A DNA stretch of 64,000 nucleotides from Halomonas sp. CH40 (GTDB lineage Bacteria > Pseudomonadota > Gammaproteobacteria > Pseudomonadales > Halomonadaceae). The notes under the pieces were generated by a model, which saw nothing but the letters and a program-made list of their open reading frames with translations, had not been told where the DNA came from and searched no databases. The stretch is taken from contig CP112982.1 of the NCBI GenBank assembly GCA_041875495.1, positions 1,922,001 to 1,986,000 on the forward strand. Direction: 5' to 3'. Shown here piece after piece: positions 28,686-37,461 of the stretch (position 1 is its first letter; every line of letters begins with the position of its first letter). The translations under genes were made by a program, and so were the position numbers.

Positions 28686-28823
28686 CTAGCGCGCCGCCTG
28701 CTCACGCACTGCCTCTAGACCCCAGGCGCGCATCAGGCCGACGGCAACATCCTGAGAGGCGATATTGTCACCTTTCACCTGCATCATGATGCGACCATCA
28801 AGCAGCAAGGTGACTTCATAAAT
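28686..28823 (-). pseudogene. Small gene remnant or frameshifted ORF (45 codons, no ATG)
   Basis: A minus-strand frame open from an in-frame TAA at 28833-28835 reads YEVTLLLDGRIMMQVKGDN and continues through QDVAVGLMRAWGLEAVREQ to a TAG at 28686. It has normal codon use and looks like real protein, but has no ATG or GTG in a start position. A good ribosome site (AGAGG) and an ATG at 28819 lie at its 5' end in another frame, which stops after 11 codons. One missing base just after that ATG would join the two. Either a frameshift (mutation or assembly error) or an unusual ATT start. It follows the membrane protein gene at 28851 by 25 nt. Confidence 0.5.
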
Positions 28824-28850
28824 CCTCTGTTTTTATACTGTTATTTACGC

Positions 28851-29819
28851 TTATGCTGATGACGAGGCGCCTGAAGCCTGCTCGCCAGCTACCTTTTCCT
28901 TTAACTGGCGAAATTTCCTGGATACTCCATCGAGCTTGGCTTCCCACTCAGGATCCGGTGTCTGGCCTTCAATCACCTTGAAATACACCTGCATCATGCA
29001 GGTGATGGCCAAGGGTTCGAATACAGCAACTTTGACACTCCAGGCAAACAATAGGGCAACAACGATGCCTGTGGCCGACCAACCGCCGGGAATCAGATAG
29101 GCCACCAGTGCCGCAGGCGCCAGCATGACCAGAAAGACGATAAAGGAAAGCAGGTAGATAATCAGCGTCAGCCAGGCTGCATTAACCATCATTGGCTTGA
29201 GGTTCTGGCCATAAAGCACCAAGGCATCACGGGAGCTTTCCCAGGGCCGGGTTGAGCGAGTACGAATGCAATAGGCCAGAATCACTTCATCAATAAAACC
29301 CACAGCGATACGTAAAAACGCCTGCAGAATACTCAGCAACTGCTGGGCACCTGGAACCGGCAGAAGCCTGAAGACGGTTCTGACCATGCCCACCAGCGAG
29401 CGCAAAACGCCCTTGATCAACTGATCCACCATAAACAGGGTGCTTGCCTGGCCAAAACGCTCTTTGACCACTTCACTGGCATGCTTTATCTGGCCGCGAT
29501 TGTCAGGCAATGCTTGACCCTCCACCAGCTCAACCAGCACCGCCACGTGCCCCGCTTTCACCACGTAGAGAAGGTACTCACGCAGCACGTACATCACAGC
29601 GCCAACAATGCCAAAACCAATGACACCGCCCCAGAAGGTAGAAACCGCCCGGAAGCCTTCATCCCCAAAACCGCCAATCCCCCAGCCGACACCAGCGCCC
29701 ACACCGGTCATCAGCACATACCCCAGGGCAATACCGAAGTACACTGCCAAGCGAAATACAATGAAAGGCAGCGTCTTGAACATCAGACCAACCGCCTGGC
29801 CCAGCCGAAAATCCCACAT
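28851..29819 (-). CDS. Integral membrane protein of unknown function
   Basis: 322-aa protein I do not recognise. Hydrophobic segments at about 15-38 (glycine-rich: YVLMTGVGAGVGWGIGGFG), 60-78, 205-235 and 240-262. Two central amphipathic regions lie around 120-175. The C-terminal tail is charged (EWEAKLDGVSRKFRQLKEK) and probably coiled. Start at 29819 (MWDFRLGQ) fits AAGGGG with 7-nt spacing; a GTG two codons upstream is too close to it. Resembles the general layout of YIP1-like or DUF4013-like membrane proteins but without a firm match. Confidence 0.7.
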   Translation of the reverse strand: MWDFRLGQAVGLMFKTLPFIVFRLAVYFGIALGYVLMTGVGAGVGWGIGGFGDEGFRAVSTFWGGVIGFGIVGAVMYVLREYLLYVVKAGHVAVLVELVEGQALPDNRGQIKHASEVVKERFGQASTLFMVDQLIKGVLRSLVGMVRTVFRLLPVPGAQQLLSILQAFLRIAVGFIDEVILAYCIRTRSTRPWESSRDALVLYGQNLKPMMVNAAWLTLIIYLLSFIVFLVMLAPAALVAYLIPGGWSATGIVVALLFAWSVKVAVFEPLAITCMMQVYFKVIEGQTPDPEWEAKLDGVSRKFRQLKEKVAGEQASGASSSA

Positions 29820-29970
29820 ATCCACACCCCTTATAACCGCCAGTCAAACGGTTGGTTTTATTGTTACTTGTTTCGCATATTAGCCTGAAGCCGTGATGCC
29901 CTCCCCGTGTGTTTGAACAGGAACAGCGCAAAAACCTAACAATCCGTCATTTGAACAGTAGCCTATGTGG

Positions 29971-29999
29971 GCTAAGTGTTAACTGATGAAACACTTTGC
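29971..29999. promoter_or_regulatory. Inverted repeat upstream of the signalling operon
   Basis: AAGTGTT (29974-29980) and AACACTT (29990-29996) form a perfect 7-bp dyad with a 9-nt centre, extended by GC/GC outside one mismatch. It lies about 80 nt before the start of the 30077 gene and has the size of a dimeric regulator site. Confidence 0.4.
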
Positions 30000-30076
30000 T
30001 AGAGTGATAGAAAATAATACTGAGCTTCAACACGCTGACAGACACCGCTATTGGTTTCACTCGGGGAAGAAAGATT

Positions 30077-30625
30077 ATGCAATTACGCAACTTACTACCC
30101 AGCATACTGATGAGCATTCTGACTGCTCCGCTGCTTTGGGCTGAGGACCGTGCAACTGAAGACAGCGCGCCTGAACCGTCTGAGCAGACCTTATCTGCAC
30201 CTTCCGGCCCCGTGTTATTAACCATCAGAGGAGAGATTCAACATACCAACGCCGAGGGCGGCGCTCAGTTTGATGAAAAGATGCTAGCGACCCTTGAGAC
30301 CCACACACTGGAAACCACCACCTCGGTGACCGATGGCGTCAATCAGTTTGAAGGCTTTCTGATGCGTGACCTGCTTGATTGGGTGGGTGCCGAAGGCGAG
30401 CAAGTGATTGCCACAGCGCTCAATGACTATATCGTTGAAATCCCTCTGGAAGATTTTTATCAATACGACGTGCTGGCCGCCACCCATATGGATGGCGAAG
30501 CGCTGACTCCCCGAGATAAGGGGCCACTGTGGATTGTTTACCCGCGGGATGATCACAGCGAGCTTCAGGATATCCGCTATGATTACCGCTGGGTATGGCA
30601 GCTAAACGGCTTGCAGGTCGAGTAA
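30077..30625 (+). CDS. Periplasmic molybdopterin-binding-domain-like protein
   Basis: 182-aa exported protein: signal peptide 1-22 cut after LLWA, an acidic/Pro spacer, then a compact domain. The domain pattern (FEGFLMRDLLDWVGA, YIVEIPLEDFYQYDVLAA, GPLWIVYPRDD, YRWVWQLNGLQVE) resembles the oxidoreductase molybdopterin-binding (SUOX/YedY-type) fold reduced to its core. The cofactor-ligating Cys of true enzymes is not visible, so it may be a non-catalytic sensor or ligand-binding relative. Its stop overlaps the histidine kinase start (TAATG), suggesting that it works as the periplasmic partner of that kinase. Confidence 0.65.
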   Translation: MQLRNLLPSILMSILTAPLLWAEDRATEDSAPEPSEQTLSAPSGPVLLTIRGEIQHTNAEGGAQFDEKMLATLETHTLETTTSVTDGVNQFEGFLMRDLLDWVGAEGEQVIATALNDYIVEIPLEDFYQYDVLAATHMDGEALTPRDKGPLWIVYPRDDHSELQDIRYDYRWVWQLNGLQVE

Positions 30626-32424
30626 TGTCACTGACCCCCAAGGCTCGTATCTACTGGTTGCCGCTGGCCGCCATTGGGCTGTTTTTTATACTCCTGTTCT
30701 TCTCCCTGCTACGCCTATCAGAAGTTGAAAAGGCTATGCGCAACAATGTGGATGAGAACATGCTGTGGGTGATTACCCAGGCCCAGGTGGCTGGCCACCG
30801 TTTTCAGGAAGCCATACACCGCCATGCCATGGATGACCCGGCTGCCCAGCCTCAGCAACGCCTGGATGTCCTTTTCAGCCGTTTAACCCTGATGGATGAC
30901 GGGCCCCAGCGCCGTTATATCCGCGCTCTGGGGCTAGAGCCCCTGCTTGATGAAAGCCTGGAACATCTGGCGCAGCTGGATACGCTGCTAAATGATAAGC
31001 CGGAACAGCAAAACGCAGCAGATGCACTTTACCCGGCGATTCAGCCCCTGCTTGCCAAGCTTAACCGTATGGCCAATGCCATCATGGTGGCGGAATGGGA
31101 ATCCACCGGTGAACGGCTGGATGCCTACCGCGACAGCCTGCTGCAGGTGATCTATTCCGCCATTGGCATCCTGGTGACCGGCATACTGCTGGCGTTGTTA
31201 CTGCTTTGGGCACTCACCAAGCGCCGCCAAGCCCAGGAAGCGCTGACTGAACACCTTGATCATCTGGAAGAGGTTGTCAGCGCTCGCACCCAAGAGCTGG
31301 AGGATGAGCGACGACGCCTGGCGGATTCGATCAATACCGCCCCTGATGGCTTTGCCGCCTTTGCTGCCAATGGTCAGTTACAGCTGGTGAATGCTCAACT
31401 GGATAAACTGATGCCTCAATCGCAGCAGATATTTACCCCGGCACAGCCGCTACAAGAGGTCTTACCCAGGCTATGCAACGCCTGCGCCAGCCATTCAGGC
31501 AGCCTGGATGCCGATCAACCCAGTTCACAATGCGATATGGAGCTAAGCGGCGGCGAGTGGCGCCAGGTCACTCTGCGCCAGACACAGACAGGCGGGCATG
31601 TGATGCGGGTGGCGGATATTACCCCCTACAAAAAAGCCGCCATTGCTCTGGAAAACGCCCTGGAGCGCGAACGCGGCGTCAGCGATTTCTACCGCAGCTT
31701 TGCTGCCATGGTGTCTCATCAGTTTCGCACCTCGCTGGCCGTGATTGACTCCGGCCTGCAGCGCCTGATGCGGCGCCATAAGGGGTTTACAGCGCCAGAA
31801 CGGGAAGAACGCTATCAGCGTCTGCGCGAGACGGTCATGCATATGACCAAGCTGGTGGATGCGTCGCTGTTAACGGCACGCCTCGATGCTGGCCAGATCA
31901 ACAGCCATCGCCAACGCCATGATCTGATCAGTCTGGTTCATAGCCTCTGCCATCTGCATCACGCCCAGCACGACGACGACCCGCCACCTATCCGTATCAT
32001 GGTGCTGCCAGCCGGATTACCTCACCTGACGGCATGCTGCGATAAAGCGCTCACCGAACAGATCATCGACAACCTGCTGACCAATGCGCACAAATACGCC
32101 TTGCCCACTACGCCCATCGAGATTGAGCTTTCCCAGGATGCCCAATGGGCTTACTGTCGTATCCGTAATCAGGGTGGCGTGATTCAGGCGAGCGAGCAGT
32201 CAAAAATCTTTGAACGCTTCTATCGTGCCGCCAACAGTGGGCAACAGCAGGGCCTGGGGCTTGGGCTGAACATTGCCCGCACCCTGGCGCGCATTCAGCA
32301 AGGCGAGCTGGAACTCATCAGCTCCAGCGCTGAAGCCACTGTCTTCCAACTGCGTTTACCCCGCGCAGAAGCGGATCATTTACTCGGATATGACAAGGGT
32401 GCAGAACACGATGCAACGCAATGA
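30625..32424 (+). CDS. Sensor histidine kinase
   Basis: Membrane-bound two-component sensor of 599 aa. Two membrane spans (about 12-32 and 175-200) flank a helical periplasmic domain of about 140 residues. A coiled coil (about 200-230) and a PAS-like segment (about 235-340) follow. HisKA has the phospho-acceptor His365 in SHQFRTSLAVI; HATPase has the N box DNLLTNAHKYA and G box GLGLGLNIA. ATG at 30625 overlaps the upstream stop, so a longer frame start at 30595 is rejected. Probably phosphorylates the response regulator that follows. The stimulus is unknown. Confidence 0.88.
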   Translation: MSLTPKARIYWLPLAAIGLFFILLFFSLLRLSEVEKAMRNNVDENMLWVITQAQVAGHRFQEAIHRHAMDDPAAQPQQRLDVLFSRLTLMDDGPQRRYIRALGLEPLLDESLEHLAQLDTLLNDKPEQQNAADALYPAIQPLLAKLNRMANAIMVAEWESTGERLDAYRDSLLQVIYSAIGILVTGILLALLLLWALTKRRQAQEALTEHLDHLEEVVSARTQELEDERRRLADSINTAPDGFAAFAANGQLQLVNAQLDKLMPQSQQIFTPAQPLQEVLPRLCNACASHSGSLDADQPSSQCDMELSGGEWRQVTLRQTQTGGHVMRVADITPYKKAAIALENALERERGVSDFYRSFAAMVSHQFRTSLAVIDSGLQRLMRRHKGFTAPEREERYQRLRETVMHMTKLVDASLLTARLDAGQINSHRQRHDLISLVHSLCHLHHAQHDDDPPPIRIMVLPAGLPHLTACCDKALTEQIIDNLLTNAHKYALPTTPIEIELSQDAQWAYCRIRNQGGVIQASEQSKIFERFYRAANSGQQQGLGLGLNIARTLARIQQGELELISSSAEATVFQLRLPRAEADHLLGYDKGAEHDATQ

Positions 32425-33520
32425 ACCAGCGCCTCTGGTGCTGTGTGCTGAAGATCACCACGAATTACGCCGTGACCTCTGCGACGAGCTACGTGAAGCT
32501 GGCTACCGGGTGATTGAAGCCAGCGATGGCGAAGAGGCCCTGGCCCACCTCAAGGCGATGCCGGATATCATTCTGTGTGATATCACCATGCCCCGCCTGA
32601 ACGGTTATAGCCTGCTTGAGCGGGTACGCAGTGATTTTCCACAGCTGGCAGACACGCCATTTATTTTTCTGACCGCCCTCTCCCAGCGTTATGACGTCAT
32701 CGAAGGCAAACGCCTGGGCGCTGATGATTATCTGGTCAAACCGATTGACTATGATTTGCTGCTCGTCACCCTGGAAGCGCGCCTGCGCCAGGTGAACCGC
32801 ATGCGTGCCAAAAGCACTGAGGAACTTGACCATTTACGCCAGGGTATTCATCACCTGCGCACTGAAAGCAGCCAAAACGCCTTTGAAGCGGCCAAGAGTG
32901 CCTTGGATATGATGGCGGTGGGCGTTGTACTGCTGAATGACCAAAGCCAGCCTTTGCTGACCAACCGTGCCGCCCTGCGCCTTAACCTGGGCCAGGCGCC
33001 CTTCCATCAGGTACCCAGCCTTGAAAGCCTGAGTGACGCCACCAGCCGCCAACTCCACCAGGCTGTTCGCGAAGGCATCCATGCCAACCATCAACACAAG
33101 GAACACACTCGCTGTCTGCGCCTTTCGCGCTTGGGTGAGCATGGGATCAAGCAAGGCGTGACAGAGCAAGCAGTGACAGAGAATAGCGACTTGATGGTAT
33201 TTATCAGCTCGCTGGCCAACGGGGCTGACACCTCTCAGATCCCGGCGGTGGCCGTCATGTTGATCGACCCGGCCCAACGGGTGCAGTTACCCGAACCTCT
33301 ACTGGCTGAGCTGTTCGGTTTCACCCCTACGGAAACCAGCATCGCCATGCGCCTGGCAGACGGTCAACGCAAGGAAGATATCGCCGAACAGATGGAGATA
33401 TCCACCACCACGGTGGCCTTCCACCTGCGTAACCTGTTCCAGAAAACCGATACCCGGCGTCAGGCGGAACTGATAGCCGTGATTCTGGCGGGCTCGATCA
33501 GCCTGGATATTCAAGCATAA
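32411..33520 (+). CDS. LuxR-family response regulator with long linker
   Basis: 369-aa regulator. Receiver domain 8-125 with Asp57 as phosphorylation site (IILCDITMP), acidic pair Glu14/Asp15 and conserved Lys in LVKPIDYD. An unusual middle region of about 180 residues follows (PAS-like: DMMAVGVVLLNDQSQPLLTN). A LuxR-type HTH closes the protein (about 300-365: FTPTETSIAMRLADG, STTTVAFHLRNLFQK). ATG at 32411 is preferred (AAGGGTG upstream); it overlaps the kinase gene by 14 nt. A receiver plus PAS-like plus HTH layout is longer than ordinary NarL-type regulators (about 210 aa). Confidence 0.88.
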   Translation: MQRNEPAPLVLCAEDHHELRRDLCDELREAGYRVIEASDGEEALAHLKAMPDIILCDITMPRLNGYSLLERVRSDFPQLADTPFIFLTALSQRYDVIEGKRLGADDYLVKPIDYDLLLVTLEARLRQVNRMRAKSTEELDHLRQGIHHLRTESSQNAFEAAKSALDMMAVGVVLLNDQSQPLLTNRAALRLNLGQAPFHQVPSLESLSDATSRQLHQAVREGIHANHQHKEHTRCLRLSRLGEHGIKQGVTEQAVTENSDLMVFISSLANGADTSQIPAVAVMLIDPAQRVQLPEPLLAELFGFTPTETSIAMRLADGQRKEDIAEQMEISTTTVAFHLRNLFQKTDTRRQAELIAVILAGSISLDIQA

Positions 33521-33550
33521 ACAGACTGAAGCAATAGAAGGCTAGACGGC

Positions 33551-34372
33551 TCAGCTTTGAGTCTTATCCGCCTCTTTCAACACCCTGGCCAAGCCATCAT
33601 GTACCGCTGGCGTGGTAACCAGCAGATGCTCACCGCAAAGATCGAGGGGTACGCCTTCTGGCACCGGGTAGAGGTGATCAACAGTCGCCCCGGCTTCCCG
33701 GGCAATCACCCAGCCACCGACGAAATCCCAGGGCGAGACACTTTCGTAATAGGCATCCAGCCTTCCGCAGGCGACATCACACAAGTCCAACGCGGCAGAC
33801 CCGTTACGGCGGATATCCTGGCAGTGGGTCAACACCGCGCCAAAGCGTTTTAATAGCGCCACGCGAGCGTCTTTCTGATAGGGAAAACCGGTGCCTACCA
33901 GAGTACGCTCAAGCGCGGTTTCACCACTGGGCTGAATCGGTTTGCCGTTACAGCTTGCCCCAAACCCTTCGGCGGCGGCAAAGGTTTCACCCAGAAACGG
34001 CGCGTGAACCACCCCGATCTTGCCCACGCCATTTTCCAGCCAGCCAATCGACACCGCCACATGGTGCTGGCCCTGAGCAAAATTGACCGTGCCATCAATC
34101 GGGTCAATCACCCACAACGCCGGCGCCTTAACCGCCTGAGCCTGCTGCGGGGAAAGCTCTTCAGATAAACGCATCTCACCGGGAAACGCCTCTTCCAACC
34201 GCTGGCCAATCAGTTTATCGACCGCCACATCCACATCCGTCACCAGCTCATTACCGCCTTTCATGCTGCGGCTGAAGGTCTGATCCTCACGGGCTTTGAG
34301 AATCATTCGCCCGGCTTCCTCGGCAATGGCAATAGCGGTGGTGAGGCGCTTTTCTAGATCCATATTCGCCAT
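33551..34372 (-). CDS. Inositol monophosphatase family protein
   Basis: Mg-dependent phosphatase of the inositol monophosphatase / CysQ / SuhB superfamily, 273 aa. Metal-binding motifs: Glu71-Glu72 (LSEEL), DPIDGTVNF (Asp90, Asp93) and WDFVGGWVIAREAGA near the C-terminus. The sequence diverges from canonical SuhB, so the substrate (inositol phosphate, PAP or another sugar phosphate) is open. It lies 39 nt downstream of the PilX-like gene on the same strand and converges with the response regulator operon. Confidence 0.85.
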   Translation of the reverse strand: MANMDLEKRLTTAIAIAEEAGRMILKAREDQTFSRSMKGGNELVTDVDVAVDKLIGQRLEEAFPGEMRLSEELSPQQAQAVKAPALWVIDPIDGTVNFAQGQHHVAVSIGWLENGVGKIGVVHAPFLGETFAAAEGFGASCNGKPIQPSGETALERTLVGTGFPYQKDARVALLKRFGAVLTHCQDIRRNGSAALDLCDVACGRLDAYYESVSPWDFVGGWVIAREAGATVDHLYPVPEGVPLDLCGEHLLVTTPAVHDGLARVLKEADKTQS

Positions 34373-34411
34373 GAACGCTGTCCATCCTTCTTCAATTGAT
34401 CAATGTAAAAA

Positions 34412-36970
34412 TCATCGCCAGCCTGTCAGATCCCAGCGGTATTCTCCATCACTTTCATCTTCATCATCATCATCATCCGGTGGAAAAGGTGGATCAACCT
34501 CGTCACAGTAATCCCAAGCATCCTTGGTATCATCATCAAGCAAGTTGAAGGCAGTATTCAAGACTCCTACGTCATAGAGGAAATTATTGCTACCACCACC
34601 ATTAAAATTGATATCGGGTGAAGTAAACGTTAAAGAAGCTGGAGAATAGGGGGCGACCAACAGAGCTCCATTGAAATCATCACCTCCTCCACCACCTTGA
34701 GAATAATTTCCCAGCACAATAATCAAACCATCGTAGGAGGGGTTTCCTGATGAATTATAATTCCCGTTTACCACAAGGACACCAGCACCGTTGAGATTAT
34801 TCCCTGTCAAATTGCCATCGATAAACCAGATTTCTTCATCACCTGCCGTACCAAAGGGATTTTTTTTGTTACCTCTTGCGTTCCCTTTAACTTCATGATT
34901 TCCAGCAATAAGCGTAGCAGAAGAACGAACCCGACTGATAAAATTATCGAAATTGGCAGCACGGTTACCGCTGTCGAAAAGCCCCGCGGGTATTCCTTCA
35001 TGAATATTTTCGTTCGCTGCATTAGCGTATGAATAGCGTGCACCTTCACCGGCAGCAACAGTGATGTCTGGCACGACGTCATTACCATTAAATTCGGCAT
35101 TTGAAGAAGGTAAATCCAAATTTCCAGCGGTGCCAACGACCGTCAACGGCGACAGCTCGGAAAAACTGCACCATTCACCAGTTGAAGGCACTTCATCAGG
35201 GATATAATCAAATGCATCGGCCAAATCACGGTCATAAACCAAATCACCATCACCGCTAACCTCAATTTCTCTTGCTCTCACGCTGCCCAGAAAATCGGCA
35301 CCTGAGTTAATACTAACACCTGTAAAAGGCGCATATACATTGGCAACTACACGGTTGCTACTGGTGAAGTTTACGTCAAATTTGTTACTTTCATAGGATG
35401 AAAAAATTGAGAATGTCGGTCTTCCAGAATTGCTGATAGAGAGACTATCAGACATATCAACATTACTACCCAAGTTAACTTCACCACCTACAAATAACGT
35501 CAGGCTACTGTCATCTGCTATATTCAAACCTTGCCCACCACCAGAACTAGTAAAATCACCGTCAACGACCAGAACAACATCACCACCTTCGACGTGAAGT
35601 GTAGGGCTTTCTGCCAGATTTAAAGAACTTATACGGTAGACAGAAGAGGAACTACCCATAAAAGTATTTTCTTGGGGCTGGGAAAATTCTACCCAAGTGT
35701 CTATCTCATCAGATCGATCAAAACGCTCAATTGAGGACGGAGTAAAACGCCATTCAACATTGGGCCATACACCAACATTAATTTCACCTTGGCTTTCCAG
35801 GTCAGATTGGTAGCGACTCATTTCTTCAGTAAGAGTACTGCCATCAAAAACAAAATTATCACAGTCAGTAGTCGGCACAGGATTTATTGATATGGAGCTA
35901 TCAGGATAAAAACTATCCCTGAAAGCTTCATCAATATGATCAGCAGGGTTGTCCCTCTCACTTGAAGTAATACTCCCTCCTGCCGTGATACCTTGGCCGA
36001 CAGATGCGTCAAAATTCTGAAACGCCACATTCCCTTCCGCTCTGACACGACCGCCGACACGTGAGCTAGTCTGAAACACGATGTCATCAAGGCTATCAAG
36101 ATTACCCTGAATACCACCTCCCCCTGCATTAAGAAATGCATTACCGTTAGCAAGTACATCACCTAATATATTTGACGACCCATTCAAGGCAATCATTCCA
36201 TTAACCGCTACATTGCCATAAACTTGCTCATTATCCCCTAAACTGAGGTCTGCGTTGTCTTGGGTAGTCTGTACCAGTGAAAAATCATCGCCGGAAGGCA
36301 AGCTGTGTACGCCACTCCATTGCCCCATCGAGGAACGGTAGCTGCTGATACTACTGCCACCTGAAATATCGACACCTTGACAACCAACGATCGCTGATTG
36401 AAATGGTGAAGAAGAACTATCAGCGGAAGAGGAAAATATTCGAGTAAACTCTAGAGTTGATTCAGATCTTGCATTGCCACGTGCACCGATATCTCGCGTG
36501 GTAATTTCAACTGTACTGTCACTTGTTTGGTTCAGTTCAATTTCCAGCTGGCCGAGCATTTCGTCCATTCTTTCATCAACGTTTGCCTTTTGTTCATCCG
36601 TGAGTTCTGCATAGTTTATGGGTTTCCATTCATCACGAAACTTATTAGCAATCTGCTCCAACGCAGTTCGTGCATTTGCAGGTAGAGAGGAAGCCTCATC
36701 GCTTGAATTAAGCTTGAACGCTTGACCGGACACATCAGCTTCACCATCAAGCACAGCATTCAGCAAATCTTCCATAGATGCACGATACTGCTGATTGGTG
36801 AGCGATGCGGCTAATGTCTCAGTATCTGAAAAAGAACGGACAACAACTCTAAAGTTACCAGATAATCGCTCATCCACGATGGCTGACTGCATACCACTCA
36901 TACCGATCATGGCGGTACCTGCCAAAAGGGATAAAACCACTACCAGTGCGACACCCTGTTGCTTTTTCAT
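34412..36970 (-). CDS. Oversized PilX-like minor pilin with beta-helical repeat region
   Basis: 852-aa protein in the minor pilin cluster. The N-terminus KKQQG/VALVVVLSLLAG is a PilX-type class III leader with cleavage after Gly6 and no Glu5. The rest is far longer than ordinary PilX (about 150-200 aa). It contains a Ser/Asn/Gly-rich stretch with repeated short beta-strand patterns (NGMIALNGSSNILGDVLANG, GGEVNLGS, NGNYNSSGNP). This suggests a beta-helix or bactofilin-like fold such as the DUF7305 region of long PilX proteins. The C-terminus is a run of Asp/Glu. GC content is clearly lower than in flanking genes. It could be a tip adhesin; no PilY1 gene is in the cluster. AGAGGAAG upstream supports the start. 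Confidence 0.75.
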   Translation of the reverse strand: MKKQQGVALVVVLSLLAGTAMIGMSGMQSAIVDERLSGNFRVVVRSFSDTETLAASLTNQQYRASMEDLLNAVLDGEADVSGQAFKLNSSDEASSLPANARTALEQIANKFRDEWKPINYAELTDEQKANVDERMDEMLGQLEIELNQTSDSTVEITTRDIGARGNARSESTLEFTRIFSSSADSSSSPFQSAIVGCQGVDISGGSSISSYRSSMGQWSGVHSLPSGDDFSLVQTTQDNADLSLGDNEQVYGNVAVNGMIALNGSSNILGDVLANGNAFLNAGGGGIQGNLDSLDDIVFQTSSRVGGRVRAEGNVAFQNFDASVGQGITAGGSITSSERDNPADHIDEAFRDSFYPDSSISINPVPTTDCDNFVFDGSTLTEEMSRYQSDLESQGEINVGVWPNVEWRFTPSSIERFDRSDEIDTWVEFSQPQENTFMGSSSSVYRISSLNLAESPTLHVEGGDVVLVVDGDFTSSGGGQGLNIADDSSLTLFVGGEVNLGSNVDMSDSLSISNSGRPTFSIFSSYESNKFDVNFTSSNRVVANVYAPFTGVSINSGADFLGSVRAREIEVSGDGDLVYDRDLADAFDYIPDEVPSTGEWCSFSELSPLTVVGTAGNLDLPSSNAEFNGNDVVPDITVAAGEGARYSYANAANENIHEGIPAGLFDSGNRAANFDNFISRVRSSATLIAGNHEVKGNARGNKKNPFGTAGDEEIWFIDGNLTGNNLNGAGVLVVNGNYNSSGNPSYDGLIIVLGNYSQGGGGGDDFNGALLVAPYSPASLTFTSPDINFNGGGSNNFLYDVGVLNTAFNLLDDDTKDAWDYCDEVDPPFPPDDDDDEDESDGEYRWDLTGWR

Positions 36971-37008
36971 GCCACTTCCTCTTCATAGATACTTTTACTT
37001 CAAACGCA

Positions 37009-37461
37009 TCATGGCTGGCGTTCCATTACATGAAAGCTAACCTCTTCATATTCAGGCCCTCCATCTTGAGGGTCCAGCCTAGGTAACTTCAACGTAAAAA
37101 AATTACAGCCGAATATATCATCACACTGCCCTGTGTCATCTGCATCAAAATAACTACACCCATCTTCATCTTTATATAATCCACCTACCAATAATTTACT
37201 ATTTCGCATCAATTCACATGTATCGCTATTAACCGCTGGCATTAGTTTAAACACACTGGCAGGCTGGTCTTTTTCCCTAATTTCTCGAATCATTGTATTA
37301 ACGACAAAAACCACGATTTCCTGATTTCTACTGACGTGTGTCACAGCCTGATAACTATTAAAAGAACTTAAAAAAAGTTGACCAGCCCCTAGAGTTACTA
37401 GTAAGCCAATTGCCAGAGCAACTAACAACTCTACTAGACTAAAACCACGATGACGCATCAT
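37009..37461 (-). CDS. pilW: PilW-type minor pilin (short)
   Basis: 150-aa prepilin with leader MMRHRG and mature start FSLVELLVALAIGLL (Glu5 present), matching PilW in both sequence and gene order. Usual PilW proteins have 250-350 aa, so this one is a compact form or has lost its C-terminal domain; the C-terminus (EEVSFHVMERQ) still reads like PilW. Contains paired Cys (SDTCELM, DEDGCSYF, QCDDIFGCNF). Start overlaps the pilV stop in ATGA. Confidence 0.78.
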   Translation of the reverse strand: MMRHRGFSLVELLVALAIGLLVTLGAGQLFLSSFNSYQAVTHVSRNQEIVVFVVNTMIREIREKDQPASVFKLMPAVNSDTCELMRNSKLLVGGLYKDEDGCSYFDADDTGQCDDIFGCNFFTLKLPRLDPQDGGPEYEEVSFHVMERQP

